From positions 1 to 56,359 of the forward strand of contig NZ_CABVPL010000053.1 of the NCBI RefSeq assembly GCF_902499045.1: a stretch of 56,359 nucleotides of DNA, read 5' to 3'. Positions 7,450 to 17,898 of the stretch are shown piece by piece; position 1 is the first letter of the stretch; each line of letters begins with the position of its first letter. A program made the translations under genes and the position numbers. This DNA comes from Burkholderia latens. GTDB taxonomy: Bacteria; Pseudomonadota; Gammaproteobacteria; Burkholderiales; Burkholderiaceae. The notes beneath the pieces were generated by a model. It ran no database searches. It had not been told where the DNA came from and was given only the letters and a program-made list of their open reading frames with translations.

Positions 7450-8691
7450 ATGGGTTATCAACAGGGTTTGAGCGGCCTCGCCGGCGCATCGAACGCGCTC
7501 GACGTGATCGGCAACAACATCGCGAACGCGAACACGGTCGGCTTCAAGTCGAGCACCGCGCAGTTCTCCGACATGTACGCGAACTCGATCGCGACGTCGG
7601 TGAACACGCAGATCGGGATCGGCACGAATCTCGCGTCGGTGCAGAAGCAGTTCGGCCAGGGCACGATCAACACGACGAACTCGTCGCTCGACGTCGCGAT
7701 CAACGGCAACGGCTTCTTCCAGATGTCGAACAACGGCGTGACGACGTACTCGCGCGACGGCACGTTCCAGCGCGACAAGAACGGCTTCATCGTCAACTCG
7801 GCGGGCGCGAACCTGATGGGCTACGCCGCCGACAAGAACGGCGTGATCAGCACCGCGCAGACGGTGCCGCTGCAGGCGCCGACGACCAACATCGCGCCGA
7901 CCGCGACGACCAAGATCACGGCCCAGTTCAACCTGAACTCGCAGGACACGGTACCGACGAAGACGCCGTTCAACGCGACCGACACCACGACGTACAACTA
8001 CTCGACGTCGATCCAGGTGTACGACTCGCTCGGCGGCTCGCAGCCGGTCAACATGTACTTCGTGAAGTCCGCGGCCGGCACGTGGGAAGCGTACGCGGGC
8101 GTGCAGGGCGGCACGACCACCGACCTCGGCACGGTCACGTTCGATTCGTCGGGCGCGATCAAGAGCACGACGCTGCCGGGCTCGACCACGCCAACCGCGT
8201 CGGTCGGCCAGTTCCAGTTCACCGTGCCGACCACCGACGGCTCGACGACGCCGCAGAGCCTCACGCTCGACCTGACCGGCACCACGCAGTACGGCGGCAA
8301 GGACGGCGTGAACAACCTCGCGCAGGACGGCTACGCGAGCGGCACGCTGACGACCTTCTCGATCGGCCCGGACGGCAAGCTGACGGGCAACTACTCGAAC
8401 GGCCAGACGGCGGTGCTCGGGCAGATCGCGATCGCCAACTTCAACAACCCGAACGGGCTGATCAGCCTCGGCGGCAACCAGTATGCCGAGACGGCCGCGT
8501 CGGGCGTCCCGCAGATCTCCGCGCCGGGCAGCACGAACCACGGCACGCTGCAGGGCAGCGCGCTCGAGAACTCGAACGTCGACCTGACGTCGCAGCTCGT
8601 CAACCTGATCACCGCGCAGCGCAACTACCAGGCGAACGCGCAGACGATCAAGACGCAGCAGACCGTCGACCAGACGCTGATCAACCTGTAA
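7450..8691 (+). CDS. flgE: Flagellar hook protein FlgE
   Basis: Major subunit of the hook, the flexible joint between rod and filament. 413 residues. N-terminal motif [20 protein letters not shown], then NTVGFKSS; the [15 protein letters not shown] segment lies near residue 78; the C-terminal helix ([20 protein letters not shown]) is typical of the rod/hook family. Start at 7450 with GGAGACCG upstream. The middle is Thr/Ser-rich beta structure, normal for the exposed hook domains. Confidence 0.95.
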   Translation: MGYQQGLSGLAGASNALDVIGNNIANANTVGFKSSTAQFSDMYANSIATSVNTQIGIGTNLASVQKQFGQGTINTTNSSLDVAINGNGFFQMSNNGVTTYSRDGTFQRDKNGFIVNSAGANLMGYAADKNGVISTAQTVPLQAPTTNIAPTATTKITAQFNLNSQDTVPTKTPFNATDTTTYNYSTSIQVYDSLGGSQPVNMYFVKSAAGTWEAYAGVQGGTTTDLGTVTFDSSGAIKSTTLPGSTTPTASVGQFQFTVPTTDGSTTPQSLTLDLTGTTQYGGKDGVNNLAQDGYASGTLTTFSIGPDGKLTGNYSNGQTAVLGQIAIANFNNPNGLISLGGNQYAETAASGVPQISAPGSTNHGTLQGSALENSNVDLTSQLVNLITAQRNYQANAQTIKTQQTVDQTLINL

Positions 8692-8711
8692 CGCGCGGAT
8701 AACCGGCAGCC

Positions 8712-9470
8712 ATGGACCGACTGATCTACACGGCGATGACGGGCGCGTCGCAGTCGCTCGACCAGCAGGCGATCGTCGCGAACAACCTCGCGAACGCATC
8801 GACGACGGGCTTTCGCGCGCAGCTCGCGACCTACCGCGCGGTGCCGATGAATTTCGGCGACGGCAGCAACGTCGACCCGACGACGACGCGCACCTACGTG
8901 CTCGCGTCGACGCCGGGCGCGGACTACGCGCCGGGTCCGATCACGCGCACCGGCAACCCGCTCGACGTCGCGGTGCAGGGCGCCGGCTGGCTGTCGGTGC
9001 AGACGGCCGACGGCGGCGAGGCATACACGCGCGCCGGCAACCTGCACGTCGACGAGAACGGCCAGCTCGTCAACGCGAGCAACCTGCCGGTGCTCGGCAA
9101 CGGCGGCCCGATCTCGGTGCCGCCGAACGCGGAAGTGACGATCGGCAAGGACGGCACGGTGTCCGCGCTGATGCCGGGCGACCCGCCCACCGCCGTCGCG
9201 ATCGTCGACCAGATGAAGCTCGTGAACCCCGACCCGGCCACGCTCACGCGCGGCAACGACGGGCTGTTCCGCACCGCCGACGGCAATCCGGCCGACGCCG
9301 ACCCGACCGTGGTCGTCACGCCGAATTCGCTCGAAGGCAGCAACGTGAATCCGGTGACCGCGATGGTCGCGATGATCGACAACGCACGGGCGTTCCAGCT
9401 GCAGTCGAAGCTGATCCAGACGGCCGACCAGAACGAGCAGTCGGCGAACCAGCTGCTCAACTTCAGCTGA
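8712..9470 (+). CDS. flgF: Flagellar basal-body rod protein FlgF
   Basis: Proximal rod subunit of 252 residues. N-terminal rod motif [20 protein letters not shown] at about 16-35, a central [20 protein letters not shown] segment shared with FlgG and FlgE, and a C-terminal helix [20 protein letters not shown]. Follows flgE after 20 bp. Confidence 0.94.
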   Translation: MDRLIYTAMTGASQSLDQQAIVANNLANASTTGFRAQLATYRAVPMNFGDGSNVDPTTTRTYVLASTPGADYAPGPITRTGNPLDVAVQGAGWLSVQTADGGEAYTRAGNLHVDENGQLVNASNLPVLGNGGPISVPPNAEVTIGKDGTVSALMPGDPPTAVAIVDQMKLVNPDPATLTRGNDGLFRTADGNPADADPTVVVTPNSLEGSNVNPVTAMVAMIDNARAFQLQSKLIQTADQNEQSANQLLNFS

Positions 9471-9505
9471 GCGGCCAGGCCCTCGCTACCAGGAGAAGAT
9501 TCAAC

Positions 9506-10294
9506 ATGAACCGATCGCTCTACATTGCCGCCACCGGCATGAATGCGCAGCAGGCGCAGATGGACGTGATCTCGAACAACCTCGCGAACACCAGCACGAA
9601 CGGCTTCAAGGCGTCGCGCGCGGTGTTCGAGGATCTGCTTTACCAGACGATCCGCCAGCCGGGCGCGAACTCGACGCAGCAGACGGAACTGCCGTCGGGC
9701 CTGCAGCTCGGCACCGGCGTGCAGCAGGTCGCGACCGAGCGCCTGTACACGCAGGGCGGCCTCACGCAGACGGGCAACTCGAAGGACGTCGCGATCAACG
9801 GCGCGGGCTTCTTCCAGGTGCTGATGCCGGACGGCACGAACGCGTACACGCGCGACGGCTCGTTCCAGACCAACGCGCAGGGCCAACTCGTCACGTCGAG
9901 CGGCTACCAGGTGCTGCCGGCGATCACGGTGCCGCAGAACGCGCAGTCGCTGACGATCGGCAAGGACGGCGTCGTGTCGGTCACGCAGCCGGGCTCGAGC
10001 AACGCGGTGCAGATCGGTTCGCTGCAGATCGCGACCTTCATCAACCCGGCCGGCCTCGAGGCGAAGGGCGAGAACCTGTTCGCCGAGACGACGTCGTCGG
10101 GCGCGCCGAACGTGTCGCAGCCGGGCCTGAACGGTGCGGGCGTGCTCAACCAGGGCTATGTCGAGGCGTCGAACGTGAACGTCGTGCAGGAGCTCGTCAA
10201 CATGATTCAGACGCAGCGCGCGTACGAGATCAACAGCAAGGCCGTGACGACGTCCGACCAGATGCTGCAGACCGTCACGCAGATGAAGAGCTAA
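9506..10294 (+). CDS. flgG: Flagellar distal rod protein FlgG
   Basis: Distal rod subunit that carries the drive shaft through the P and L rings. 262 residues, standard length. N-terminal motif [20 protein letters not shown], then [19 protein letters not shown], which is the FlgG-specific stretch. The C-terminal helix reads [28 protein letters not shown] precedes the ATG. Confidence 0.96.
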   Translation: MNRSLYIAATGMNAQQAQMDVISNNLANTSTNGFKASRAVFEDLLYQTIRQPGANSTQQTELPSGLQLGTGVQQVATERLYTQGGLTQTGNSKDVAINGAGFFQVLMPDGTNAYTRDGSFQTNAQGQLVTSSGYQVLPAITVPQNAQSLTIGKDGVVSVTQPGSSNAVQIGSLQIATFINPAGLEAKGENLFAETTSSGAPNVSQPGLNGAGVLNQGYVEASNVNVVQELVNMIQTQRAYEINSKAVTTSDQMLQTVTQMKS

Positions 10295-10314
10295 CCGGAA
10301 CACCCGTCGTCGCC

Positions 10315-11004
10315 ATGAAGCAGGTTCGCCTCCTCCCGTCAGCCTCCGTCCGCGCCGCGTGCGCGGTCGCGGTGGCCGCGCTCGCCGGATGCGCGCAGAT
10401 TCCGCGCGACCCGATCATCCAGCAGCCGATGACGGCGCAGCCGCCGGTGCCGATGTCGATGCAGGCGCCGGGCTCGATCTACAACCCGGGCTACGCGGGC
10501 CGGCCGCTGTTCGAGGATCAGCGGCCGCGCAACGTCGGCGACATCCTGACGATCATGATCGCGGAGAACATCAACGCGACGAAGTCGTCGGGCGCGAACA
10601 CGAACCGGCAGGGCAACACCGACTTCAGCGTGCCGACGGCCGGCTTCCTCGGCGGGCTGTTCGCGAAGGCGAACCTGTCGGCGGCCGGCGCGAACAAGTT
10701 CGCGGCCACCGGCGGCGCGAGCGCCGCGAATACGTTCAACGGCACGATCACGGTGACCGTCACCAATGTGCTGCCGAACGGCAACCTCGTCGTCAGCGGC
10801 GAGAAGCAGATGCTGATCAACCAGGGCAACGAGTTCGTGCGCTTCTCGGGCGTCGTCAACCCGAACACGATCTCGGGTGCGAACTCCGTCTACTCGACCC
10901 AGGTCGCCGACGCGAAGATCGAATACTCGTCGAAGGGCTACATCAACGAAGCCGAGACGATGGGCTGGCTGCAGCGCTTCTTCCTCAACATCGCACCGTG
11001 GTGA
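10315..11004 (+). CDS. flgH: Flagellar L-ring lipoprotein FlgH
   Basis: Outer-membrane lipoprotein that forms the L-ring bushing. 229 residues; the signal peptide ends in the lipobox LAGC with the lipidated Cys at residue 26. Conserved stretches include [20 protein letters not shown] and the C-terminal [17 protein letters not shown]. Its stop overlaps the flgI ATG by one base (TGATG), which implies coupled translation. Confidence 0.95.
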   Translation: MKQVRLLPSASVRAACAVAVAALAGCAQIPRDPIIQQPMTAQPPVPMSMQAPGSIYNPGYAGRPLFEDQRPRNVGDILTIMIAENINATKSSGANTNRQGNTDFSVPTAGFLGGLFAKANLSAAGANKFAATGGASAANTFNGTITVTVTNVLPNGNLVVSGEKQMLINQGNEFVRFSGVVNPNTISGANSVYSTQVADAKIEYSSKGYINEAETMGWLQRFFLNIAPW

Positions 11005-12179
11005 TGACGATGCAGCCTCTTTTCCACCACCTGCCGCTGCGCGCGTGCCGTGCGCTCGCCGCCGCGTTCGTGCTGGCCGCGGGCGCGCTGGCCGCCGCGC
11101 CCGCGCACGCGGAGCGCCTGAAGGACCTCGCGCAGATCCAGGGCGTGCGCGACAACCCGCTGATCGGCTATGGCCTCGTCGTCGGTCTCGACGGCACCGG
11201 CGACCAGACGATGCAGACGCCGTTCACGACGCAGACGCTCGCGAACATGCTCGCGAACCTCGGCATCTCGATCAACAACGGTTCGGCGAACGGCGGCCCG
11301 TCGTCGCTGAACAACATGCAGCTGAAGAACGTCGCGGCCGTGATGGTGACGGCCACGCTGCCGCCGTTCGCGCGGCCGGGCGAGGCGCTCGACGTGACCG
11401 TGTCGTCGCTCGGCAACGCGAAGAGCCTGCGCGGCGGCACGCTGCTGCTCACGCCGCTGAAGGGCGCGGACGGGCAGGTGTATGCGCTCGCGCAGGGCAA
11501 CATGGCCGTCGGCGGCGCGGGCGCGAGCGCGAACGGCAGCCGCGTGCAGGTGAACCAGCTCGCGGCCGGCCGGATCGTCGGCGGCGCGATCGTCGAGCGT
11601 TCGGTGCCGAACGCGATCGCGCAGATGAACGGCGTGCTGCAGCTGCAATTGAACGACATGGACTACGGCACCGCGCAGCGTATCGTGTCGGCGGTGAATT
11701 CGAGCTTCGGCCCGGGCACCGCGACGGCGCTCGACGGCCGCACGATCCAGCTCGCCGCGCCGGCGGACTCCGCGCAGCAGGTCGCATTCATGGCGCGGCT
11801 GCAGAACCTCGACGTGAGCCCGGACAAGGCCGCCGCGAAGGTGATCCTGAACGCGCGCACCGGCTCGATCGTGATGAACCAGATGGTCACGCTGCAAAGC
11901 TGCGCGGTCGCGCACGGCAACCTGTCGGTGGTCGTCAACACGCAGCCGGTGGTGTCGCAGCCGGGGCCGTTCTCGAACGGGCAGACGGTGGTCGCGCAGC
12001 AGTCGCAGATCCAGCTGAAGCAGGACAACGGCGCGCTGAAGATGGTGACGGCCGGCGCGAACCTCGCCGACGTCGTGAAGGCGCTGAACACGCTCGGCGC
12101 GACGCCGGCGGACCTGATGTCGATCCTGCAGGCGATGAAGGCGGCCGGCGCGCTGCGCGCCGATCTGGAGATCATCTAA
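11004..12179 (+). CDS. flgI: Flagellar P-ring protein FlgI
   Basis: Periplasmic P-ring subunit, 391 residues from the ATG at 11004; an in-frame ATG at 11010 is equally possible. A Sec signal peptide ends at about residue 35 (AAPAHA), then the highly conserved [20 protein letters not shown] and [13 protein letters not shown]. The C-terminal end, [20 protein letters not shown], is also standard. FlgA, encoded across the divergent promoter region, is its assembly chaperone. flgJ starts directly after its stop. Confidence 0.96.
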   Translation: MTMQPLFHHLPLRACRALAAAFVLAAGALAAAPAHAERLKDLAQIQGVRDNPLIGYGLVVGLDGTGDQTMQTPFTTQTLANMLANLGISINNGSANGGPSSLNNMQLKNVAAVMVTATLPPFARPGEALDVTVSSLGNAKSLRGGTLLLTPLKGADGQVYALAQGNMAVGGAGASANGSRVQVNQLAAGRIVGGAIVERSVPNAIAQMNGVLQLQLNDMDYGTAQRIVSAVNSSFGPGTATALDGRTIQLAAPADSAQQVAFMARLQNLDVSPDKAAAKVILNARTGSIVMNQMVTLQSCAVAHGNLSVVVNTQPVVSQPGPFSNGQTVVAQQSQIQLKQDNGALKMVTAGANLADVVKALNTLGATPADLMSILQAMKAAGALRADLEII

Positions 12180-13163
12180 ATGGCGTCGAACCTTCCCAAT
12201 GCAAACGACCTCACGCAGCGCTTCGCGCTCGACGTGCAGGGGTTCGATGCGCTGCGCGCGCAGGCGAAGCAGTCGCCGCAGGCCGGCGCGAAGGCGGTGG
12301 CCGGCCAGTTCGACGCGATGTTCACGCAGATGATGCTCAAGAGCATGCGCGACGCATCGCCCGACGGCGGGCTGCTCGATTCGCACACGTCGAAGATGTA
12401 CACGTCGATGCTCGACCAGCAGCTCGCGCAGCAGATGTCGAAGCGCGGGATCGGCGTCGCCGACGCGCTGATGAAGCAGCTGCTGCGCAACGCGGGGCAG
12501 GGCGCGGGCGGCGACACGGCAGCCGACGCCGGCGCGGCCGGGCTCGGCGCGGCGGGCTTCGGCGCGTCGGGCAACGAAGGCAGCCTCGCCGCGATGAACG
12601 CGATGGCGAAGGCCTACGCGAACGCGGCGAACAACGGCGCGCTCGCAGGCGCCCGCGGCTACTCGGCCGGCAGCGCGCTGACGCCGCCGGTGAAGGGCGC
12701 GAGCGGCGTGCAGGACGCCGACGCGTTCGTCGACCGGCTCGCCGGCGCCGCGCAGGCGGCGAGCGCGACCACCGGAATCCCGGCGCGCTTCATCGTCGGC
12801 CAGGCCGCACTCGAATCGGGCTGGGGCAAGCGCGAGATCCGCGCGAGCGACGGCTCGACGAGCTACAACGTGTTCGGCATCAAGGCGAACAAGGGCTGGA
12901 CCGGCCGCACGGTGTCGGCGCTGACGACCGAATACGTGAACGGCACGCCGCGGCGCGTCGTCGCGAAGTTCCGCGCGTACGATTCGTACGAGCACGCGAT
13001 GACCGACTATGCGAATCTGCTGAAGAACAACCCGCGCTACGCGGGCGTGCTCAGCGCGAGCCGCAGCGTCGAGGGTTTCGCGCACGGGATGCAGAAGGCC
13101 GGCTACGCGACCGACCCGAATTACGCGAAGAAGCTGATCTCGATCATGCAGCAGATCGGCTGA
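12180..13163 (+). CDS. flgJ: Flagellar rod-cap protein and peptidoglycan hydrolase FlgJ
   Basis: Bifunctional: the N-terminal domain (about 25-105) caps the rod, and the C-terminal domain (about 180-327) is a glucosaminidase-type muramidase that opens the cell wall for the rod. The likely catalytic acid is Glu212 in ALESGWGKRE, followed by NVFGIKANKGW and a conserved Tyr-rich stretch. An Ala/Gly-rich linker joins the domains. 327 residues, typical of beta- and gamma-proteobacteria. Last gene of the flgB operon. Confidence 0.95.
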   Translation: MASNLPNANDLTQRFALDVQGFDALRAQAKQSPQAGAKAVAGQFDAMFTQMMLKSMRDASPDGGLLDSHTSKMYTSMLDQQLAQQMSKRGIGVADALMKQLLRNAGQGAGGDTAADAGAAGLGAAGFGASGNEGSLAAMNAMAKAYANAANNGALAGARGYSAGSALTPPVKGASGVQDADAFVDRLAGAAQAASATTGIPARFIVGQAALESGWGKREIRASDGSTSYNVFGIKANKGWTGRTVSALTTEYVNGTPRRVVAKFRAYDSYEHAMTDYANLLKNNPRYAGVLSASRSVEGFAHGMQKAGYATDPNYAKKLISIMQQIG

Positions 13164-13281
13164 CGGAGCAGCGGGCCGGCACGGGCCCGGCAGCCGCCCT
13201 TGTTGACAGTCTTACGGACCGCGCCCGGCTTGCGCCGCGCGCGGTTTCAACGTTTGCGCGAAAAATATCCGCAATTCGATC

Positions 13282-13308
13282 TAAACTTTCGGTGAGCACT
13301 GCCGCTAA
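13282..13308 (+). promoter_or_regulatory. Sigma-28 promoter for ycgR
   Basis: TAAACTTT (13282-13289), 11 bp, GCCGCTAA (13301-13308): 14 of 16 positions match the FliA consensus with exact spacing. It faces the PilZ gene, so that gene is probably expressed late with the filament and motor genes. Confidence 0.88.
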
Positions 13309-13322
13309 GTGTGTGAGACCGC

Positions 13323-13350
13323 AACCGGGTCATGTTCTGGCCCGGTTTTA
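13323..13350 (+). terminator. Terminator-like hairpin just downstream of the ycgR sigma-28 promoter
   Basis: AACCGGG (13323-13329) pairs with CCCGGTT (13341-13347) around an 11-nt loop, then a short T run. It lies only about 15 nt after the -10 element and about 50 nt before the ycgR start. It may be the flgJ operon terminator read through from the promoter, an attenuator, or the end of a very short RNA. Confidence 0.5.
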
Positions 13351-13397
13351 TTGCGCACCGGTCATCCGGGCGCCCATGACAAGAAGACCGGCTAGCC

Positions 13398-14153
13398 ATG
13401 AATATCGAAACGTCGACCGATCCGAGCCTGGATGCCGGTCATTCCGGGCCCGACTACGCCCGCCGCAATCCGCTCGAGATCGGCGTGCAGTTGCGCAACC
13501 TCGTGAATCGCGGCGACTTCCTGACCGTCCAGTATCCGGGCGGCCAGCTCGTCACGCGCCTGCTCGAGGTCGACGTCGGCGCGCGCACGTTCACGTTCGA
13601 CTGGGGCGCGTTGTCCGAGCAGAACGCCAGCATCCTCGCCGCGTCGCACTGCACGTTCGCGGCCGCGCCGGAAGGCGTGCGCGTCGAATTCACGACCGGC
13701 GCGCCGCGCGAGACGCGCTATGAAGGGCTGCCCGCGTTCGTCGCCGATTTTCCCGACGTGCTGATGTGCATCCAGCGCCGCGAGTACTTCCGCGTCGATG
13801 CGCCGATCGTCGATCCGTTCCTGTGCCGCGGCAAGCTGCCGGACGGCGACGGCTTCGTGTTCGAGGTGCACAACCTGTCGCTCGGCGGCGTCGGGCTGCG
13901 CACGGCCGATGAACGCGTCGAGGCGCTCGAGGTCGGCACGCTGCTGCCGGAAGTCGAGCTCGAACTGACCGGCCACGGCAAGCTGTCGCTCGACCTGCGC
14001 CTCGTGTCGCAGCGCTCGACGCAGATGCCGAACGGTTCGCGGCGCTACCAGCTCGGCTTTCGCTTCATGTCGCTGCCCGGCGCGGCGGAGAACACGCTGC
14101 AGCGCCTGATCACGCAGCTGGAGATGAAGCGCCGCTCGCTCGCGCGGGCCTGA
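13398..14153 (+). CDS. ycgR: YcgR-type flagellar brake protein (PilZ, c-di-GMP binding)
   Basis: Cyclic-di-GMP receptor that acts on the flagellar motor to slow swimming. 251 residues: an N-terminal YcgR domain (about 22-120) and a C-terminal PilZ domain (about 122-240). The ligand motifs are complete: QRREYFR at 126-132 and NLSLGGVG at 159-166 (the D/NxSxxG element). It sits between flgJ and flgK behind its own sigma-28 promoter, which fits a late flagellar role. Confidence 0.92.
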   Translation: MNIETSTDPSLDAGHSGPDYARRNPLEIGVQLRNLVNRGDFLTVQYPGGQLVTRLLEVDVGARTFTFDWGALSEQNASILAASHCTFAAAPEGVRVEFTTGAPRETRYEGLPAFVADFPDVLMCIQRREYFRVDAPIVDPFLCRGKLPDGDGFVFEVHNLSLGGVGLRTADERVEALEVGTLLPEVELELTGHGKLSLDLRLVSQRSTQMPNGSRRYQLGFRFMSLPGAAENTLQRLITQLEMKRRSLARA

Positions 14154-14262
14154 CGCACCCTCGGCGGCCCCGCCGGGGGCCGCTCGCGCACCGGTGCCGG
14201 CACGGGCTGCCGGGGCGCCCGGCGGGCGACGCACGCATGCGCGCCGCACGCGCATTTTTTCC

Positions 14263-14289
14263 TCAATTTTTTCGATCCGCGGCCGTTAT
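14263..14289 (+). promoter_or_regulatory. Sigma-28 promoter for flgKL
   Basis: TCAATTTT (14263-14270), 11 bp, GCCGTTAT (14282-14289). The -10 half matches the FliA consensus at six of eight positions and the -35 half at six of eight, with correct spacing; it ends about 55 nt before the flgK ATG. Confidence 0.7.
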
Positions 14290-14344
14290 ACCGGGAGTCA
14301 CGCAACCCGGCGGCCGCAGCGCGGCCGGCTCATCAGGATCGCGC

Positions 14345-16342
14345 ATGTCCAACACACTCATGAACCTCGGCGTCAGCGGCCTCAATGCCGCGCTCTGGGG
14401 CCTCACGACGACCGGCCAGAACATCAGCAACGCCGCGACGCCCGGCTATTCGGTCGAGCGCCCCGTCTACGCCGAGGCGAGCGGCCAGTACACGTCGAGC
14501 GGCTACATGCCGCAGGGCGTGAACACCGTCACCGTGCAGCGGCAGTACAGCCAGTACCTGAGCGACCAGCTGAACAGCGCGCAGTCGCAGGGCGGCGCGC
14601 TGTCGACGTGGTATTCGCTCGTCGCGCAGCTGAACAACTACGTCGGCAGCCCGACGGCCGGCATCTCGACCGCGATCACCAGCTATTTCACCGGGCTGCA
14701 GAACGTCGCGAACAACGCGTCCGATCCGTCGGTCCGGCAGACCGCGATCAGCAACGCGCAGATTCTCGGCGACCAGCTGAAGGCGGCCGGCCAGCAATAC
14801 GATGCGCTGCGCCAGAGCGTGAACACGCAGCTCACCAGCACCGTGTCGCAGATCAACACGTACACCGCGCAGATCGCGCAACTGAACCAGCAGATCGCCG
14901 CGGCGAGCAGCCAGGGACAGCCGCCGAACCAGCTGATGGACCAGCGCGACCTCGCGGTGTCGAACCTGTCGAGCCTCGCCGGCGTGCAGGTCGTGCGCAA
15001 CGACAGCGGCTACAGCGTGTTCCTCGCGGGCGGCCAGCCGCTCGTCGTCGCCGACAAGAGCTACCAGCTCGCGACCGTCACGTCGTCGTCCGATCCGAGC
15101 GAGCTGACCGTCGTGTCGCAGGGGGTCGCCGGCGCGAACCCGCCGGGCCCGAACCAGGCGCTGCCGGACACGTCGCTGTCGGGCGGCACGCTCGGCGGCC
15201 TCCTTGCGTTCCGCAACCAGACGCTCGACCCGGCGCAGGCGCAACTCGGCGCGCTCGCGACCAGCTTCGCCGCGCAGGTGAACGCGCAGAACGCGCTCGG
15301 CGTCGATCTGTCGGGCAAGCCGGGCGGCAACCTGTTCACGGTGGCGAGCCCGGCCGTCTATTCGAATCAGGGCAATACGGGCAACGCGGCGCTGTCCGTG
15401 TCGTTCGCGAATGCGTCGCAGCCCACGACGAGCGACTACACGCTGTCGTACGACGGCACGAACTACACGCTGACCGACCGCGCGAGCGGGTCGGTGGTCG
15501 GCCAGTCGACCTCGATGCCGGCGTCGATCGGCGGGCTGAACTTCTCGTTCTCGTCCGGCGCGATGAATGCCGGCGACCAGTTCACCGTGCTACCGACGCG
15601 CGGCGCGCTGACCGGCTTCGGCCTCGCGACCACGAGCGGCTCCGCGATCGCGGCCGCGTCGCCGGTGGTCGCCGCGGCATCGAGCACCAACCTCGGCACG
15701 GGCAAGATCGCGCAGGGCGCGGTGAGCGCCGGCTACCAGGTGCCGGCGACGCCGACCAAGCTGACCTACGACGCGGCGTCGCAGTCGCTGTCGGGCTTCC
15801 CGGCCGGCACCACGGTGACGATCGCGGGCACCCCGCCGACCTCGGTGACGATCACGAGCCCGACCGACAGCGTGCCGTACAACGCGTCGGCCGGCGCGAA
15901 GCTGACGATCAACAGCACCACGCAGCCGGCGCCGGCGGGCGTGATGAACGGCGTGACGGTCACGCTGTCCGGCGCGCCGTCGGATGGCGACACGTTCACG
16001 ATCGGACCGTACGCGGGCGGCACGAGCGACGGCTCCAACGCACAAGCGTTGTCGCAGCTCGTCACCGCGAAGGCGCTCGGCGGCGGCACGACGACGTTGA
16101 CCGGCGCGTATGCGAACTACGTGAACGCGATCGGCAACACGGCGAGCCAGCTGAAGTCGTCGAGCGCCGCGCAGACGTCGCTCGTCGGCCAGATCACGAG
16201 CGCGCAGCAGTCGGTGTCGGGCGTGAACCAGAACGAGGAAGCGGCGAACCTGATGCAGTACCAGCAGCTTTACCAGGCGAACGCGAAAGTGATCCAGACG
16301 GCGGCGACGCTGTTCCAGACCGTGCTCGGCCTGTTCAACTGA
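14345..16342 (+). CDS. flgK: Hook-associated protein 1, FlgK
   Basis: First hook-filament junction protein. The start at 14345 (MSNTLMNLGVSGLNAALWGL) has AGGA upstream and gives 665 residues. The N-terminal rod/hook motif is TTTGQNISNAATPGYSVERP, and the C-terminal helix contains VNQNEEAANLMQYQQLYQAN. The middle is a long Thr/Ser/Ala-rich beta region, variable in the family. It needs the FlgN chaperone encoded at the left of this block. flgL follows after 22 bp. Confidence 0.95.
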   Translation: MSNTLMNLGVSGLNAALWGLTTTGQNISNAATPGYSVERPVYAEASGQYTSSGYMPQGVNTVTVQRQYSQYLSDQLNSAQSQGGALSTWYSLVAQLNNYVGSPTAGISTAITSYFTGLQNVANNASDPSVRQTAISNAQILGDQLKAAGQQYDALRQSVNTQLTSTVSQINTYTAQIAQLNQQIAAASSQGQPPNQLMDQRDLAVSNLSSLAGVQVVRNDSGYSVFLAGGQPLVVADKSYQLATVTSSSDPSELTVVSQGVAGANPPGPNQALPDTSLSGGTLGGLLAFRNQTLDPAQAQLGALATSFAAQVNAQNALGVDLSGKPGGNLFTVASPAVYSNQGNTGNAALSVSFANASQPTTSDYTLSYDGTNYTLTDRASGSVVGQSTSMPASIGGLNFSFSSGAMNAGDQFTVLPTRGALTGFGLATTSGSAIAAASPVVAAASSTNLGTGKIAQGAVSAGYQVPATPTKLTYDAASQSLSGFPAGTTVTIAGTPPTSVTITSPTDSVPYNASAGAKLTINSTTQPAPAGVMNGVTVTLSGAPSDGDTFTIGPYAGGTSDGSNAQALSQLVTAKALGGGTTTLTGAYANYVNAIGNTASQLKSSSAAQTSLVGQITSAQQSVSGVNQNEEAANLMQYQQLYQANAKVIQTAATLFQTVLGLFN

Positions 16343-16364
16343 CCGGATTCGAGGGATAGAAGCG

Positions 16365-17606
16365 ATGCGAATTTCCAGCGCCCAGTTCTTCCAGCTGAAC
16401 GTTGCGCAGATGAACGATCAGCAGGCGCAGCTCGCGCAGCTGTACCAGCAGATTTCGAGCGGCACGAGCCTGCAGACGCCCGCCGACAACCCGGTCGGCG
16501 CCGCGCAGGCCGTGCAGCTGTCGATGACGTCCGCGACGCTGTCGCAGTACGCGACCAACCAGAGCGCCGCGCTCGCGTCGCTGCAGGCCGAGGACCAGGC
16601 GCTGCAGAGCGTGAGCGGCGTGCTGACGAGCGTGCAGACGCTCGTCGTGCGCGCCGGCGACGGCTCGCTCGCCGACAGCGACCGCGCGGCGCTCGCGACG
16701 CAGCTGCAAGGCTATCGCGACCAGTTGATGACGCTCGCGAACTCGAACGACGGCGCCGGCAACTACCTGTTCGCCGGCCTGAACAATTCGTCGGCGCCGT
16801 TCACGAGCAGCCCGAACGGCAGCGTCAGCTACGTCGGCGACTCGGGCACGCGCGAGGTGCAGATCGCCGATTCGAGCAGCGTGTCGCAAGGCGACACCGG
16901 TTCGGCGGTGTTCATGTCGGTGCCGTCGCTCGGCAGCGCGCCGGTGCCGTCGGCCGGCGCCGGCAACGCCGGCACCGGCACGATCACTGCGGTCACGGTG
17001 ACGGACCCGTCCGCGGCGACCAACGGCCACCATTTCTCGATCACGTTCGGCGGTACGGCCGCCGCGCCGACCTACACGGTCACCGACAGCACGGCCAACC
17101 CGCCGACCACGACGCCCGCGCAGGCATACACGCCGGGCGCGTCGATCGCGCTCGGCGGCGGCATGACGGTGGCCGTATCGGGCACGCCGAGCGCCGGCGA
17201 TACGTTCGCGGTGACGCCCGGCCCGCAGGCGAGCGGCGGCGCGGACATCTTCTCGACGCTCGACTCGATGATCGCGGCGCTGAAGACGCCCGTGACCGGC
17301 AACCCTGTAGCGGCCGCGTCGCTGACGAACGCGATGATGACCGGCTCGATCAAGGTCGGCAACACGATGCGCAACGTGACGACGATCCAGGCGTCCGTCG
17401 GCGGCCGCGAGCAGGAAGTGAAGGCGATGCAGGCCGTCAACCAGACCGCGTCGCTGCAGACCACCAGCAACCTGACGGACCTGACCAGCACGAACATGGT
17501 CACGACGATCAGCCAGTACCTGCAGGTGCAGAACGCGCTGACCGGCGCGCAGAAGGCGTACGTGCAGTTGCAGAACCTGTCGCTGTTCCAGTACATCAAC
17601 CCGTGA
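16365..17606 (+). CDS. flgL: Hook-associated protein 3, FlgL
   Basis: Second hook-filament junction protein, flagellin-like at both ends: MRISSAQFFQLNVAQMNDQQ at the N-terminus with SSGTSLQTPADNPVGAAQAV following, and a C-terminal coil ending LQNLSLFQYINP. 413 residues, about 100 longer than enteric FlgL because of a central Thr/Ala-rich insert at about 150-290. Last gene of the flagellar block. Confidence 0.93.
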   Translation: MRISSAQFFQLNVAQMNDQQAQLAQLYQQISSGTSLQTPADNPVGAAQAVQLSMTSATLSQYATNQSAALASLQAEDQALQSVSGVLTSVQTLVVRAGDGSLADSDRAALATQLQGYRDQLMTLANSNDGAGNYLFAGLNNSSAPFTSSPNGSVSYVGDSGTREVQIADSSSVSQGDTGSAVFMSVPSLGSAPVPSAGAGNAGTGTITAVTVTDPSAATNGHHFSITFGGTAAAPTYTVTDSTANPPTTTPAQAYTPGASIALGGGMTVAVSGTPSAGDTFAVTPGPQASGGADIFSTLDSMIAALKTPVTGNPVAAASLTNAMMTGSIKVGNTMRNVTTIQASVGGREQEVKAMQAVNQTASLQTTSNLTDLTSTNMVTTISQYLQVQNALTGAQKAYVQLQNLSLFQYINP

Positions 17607-17698
17607 TGTCCGCGGCGCCCGCCGCGATGTGAGCGTCCGCTTACGTCGCGGCGAGCGCAGGCCGGCGCCGCGCGCATGTCGCACGCCGCATCCCGCAC

Positions 17699-17726
17699 GC
17701 CCCGCGCCCCGCGCCCCGCGCCCCGC
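17699..17726. repeat. Four tandem copies of GCCCCGC
   Basis: A 7-bp unit repeated four times in the 292-bp non-coding gap between flgL and the permease. The gap is otherwise GC-rich with no gene that I can support. A small hairpin (CGCGGC/GCCGCG) lies just after flgL but has no T-tract. Confidence 0.7.
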
Positions 17727-17898
17727 GCCGCCACCGCCACCCGGCGCGCACGATCGCGCCGCACGATGCCCGCTGGCCGCGCACGGCCGTGTCCGGGCGC
17801 GCCGCGCTTGCCAGCCCCATTTCCGCTCCGTAAACTCGCGCCAGTTTCCAGACCGGCGCACCGTCCGCGGCCGGCGACCGACAGGAGCCCCTTTCCCC

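Noticed and set aside
10359-13723. Long Arg/Ala-rich frames overlapping flgH, flgI and flgJ
   Set aside because: Other-frame translations of conserved flagellar genes; no recognisable domains.
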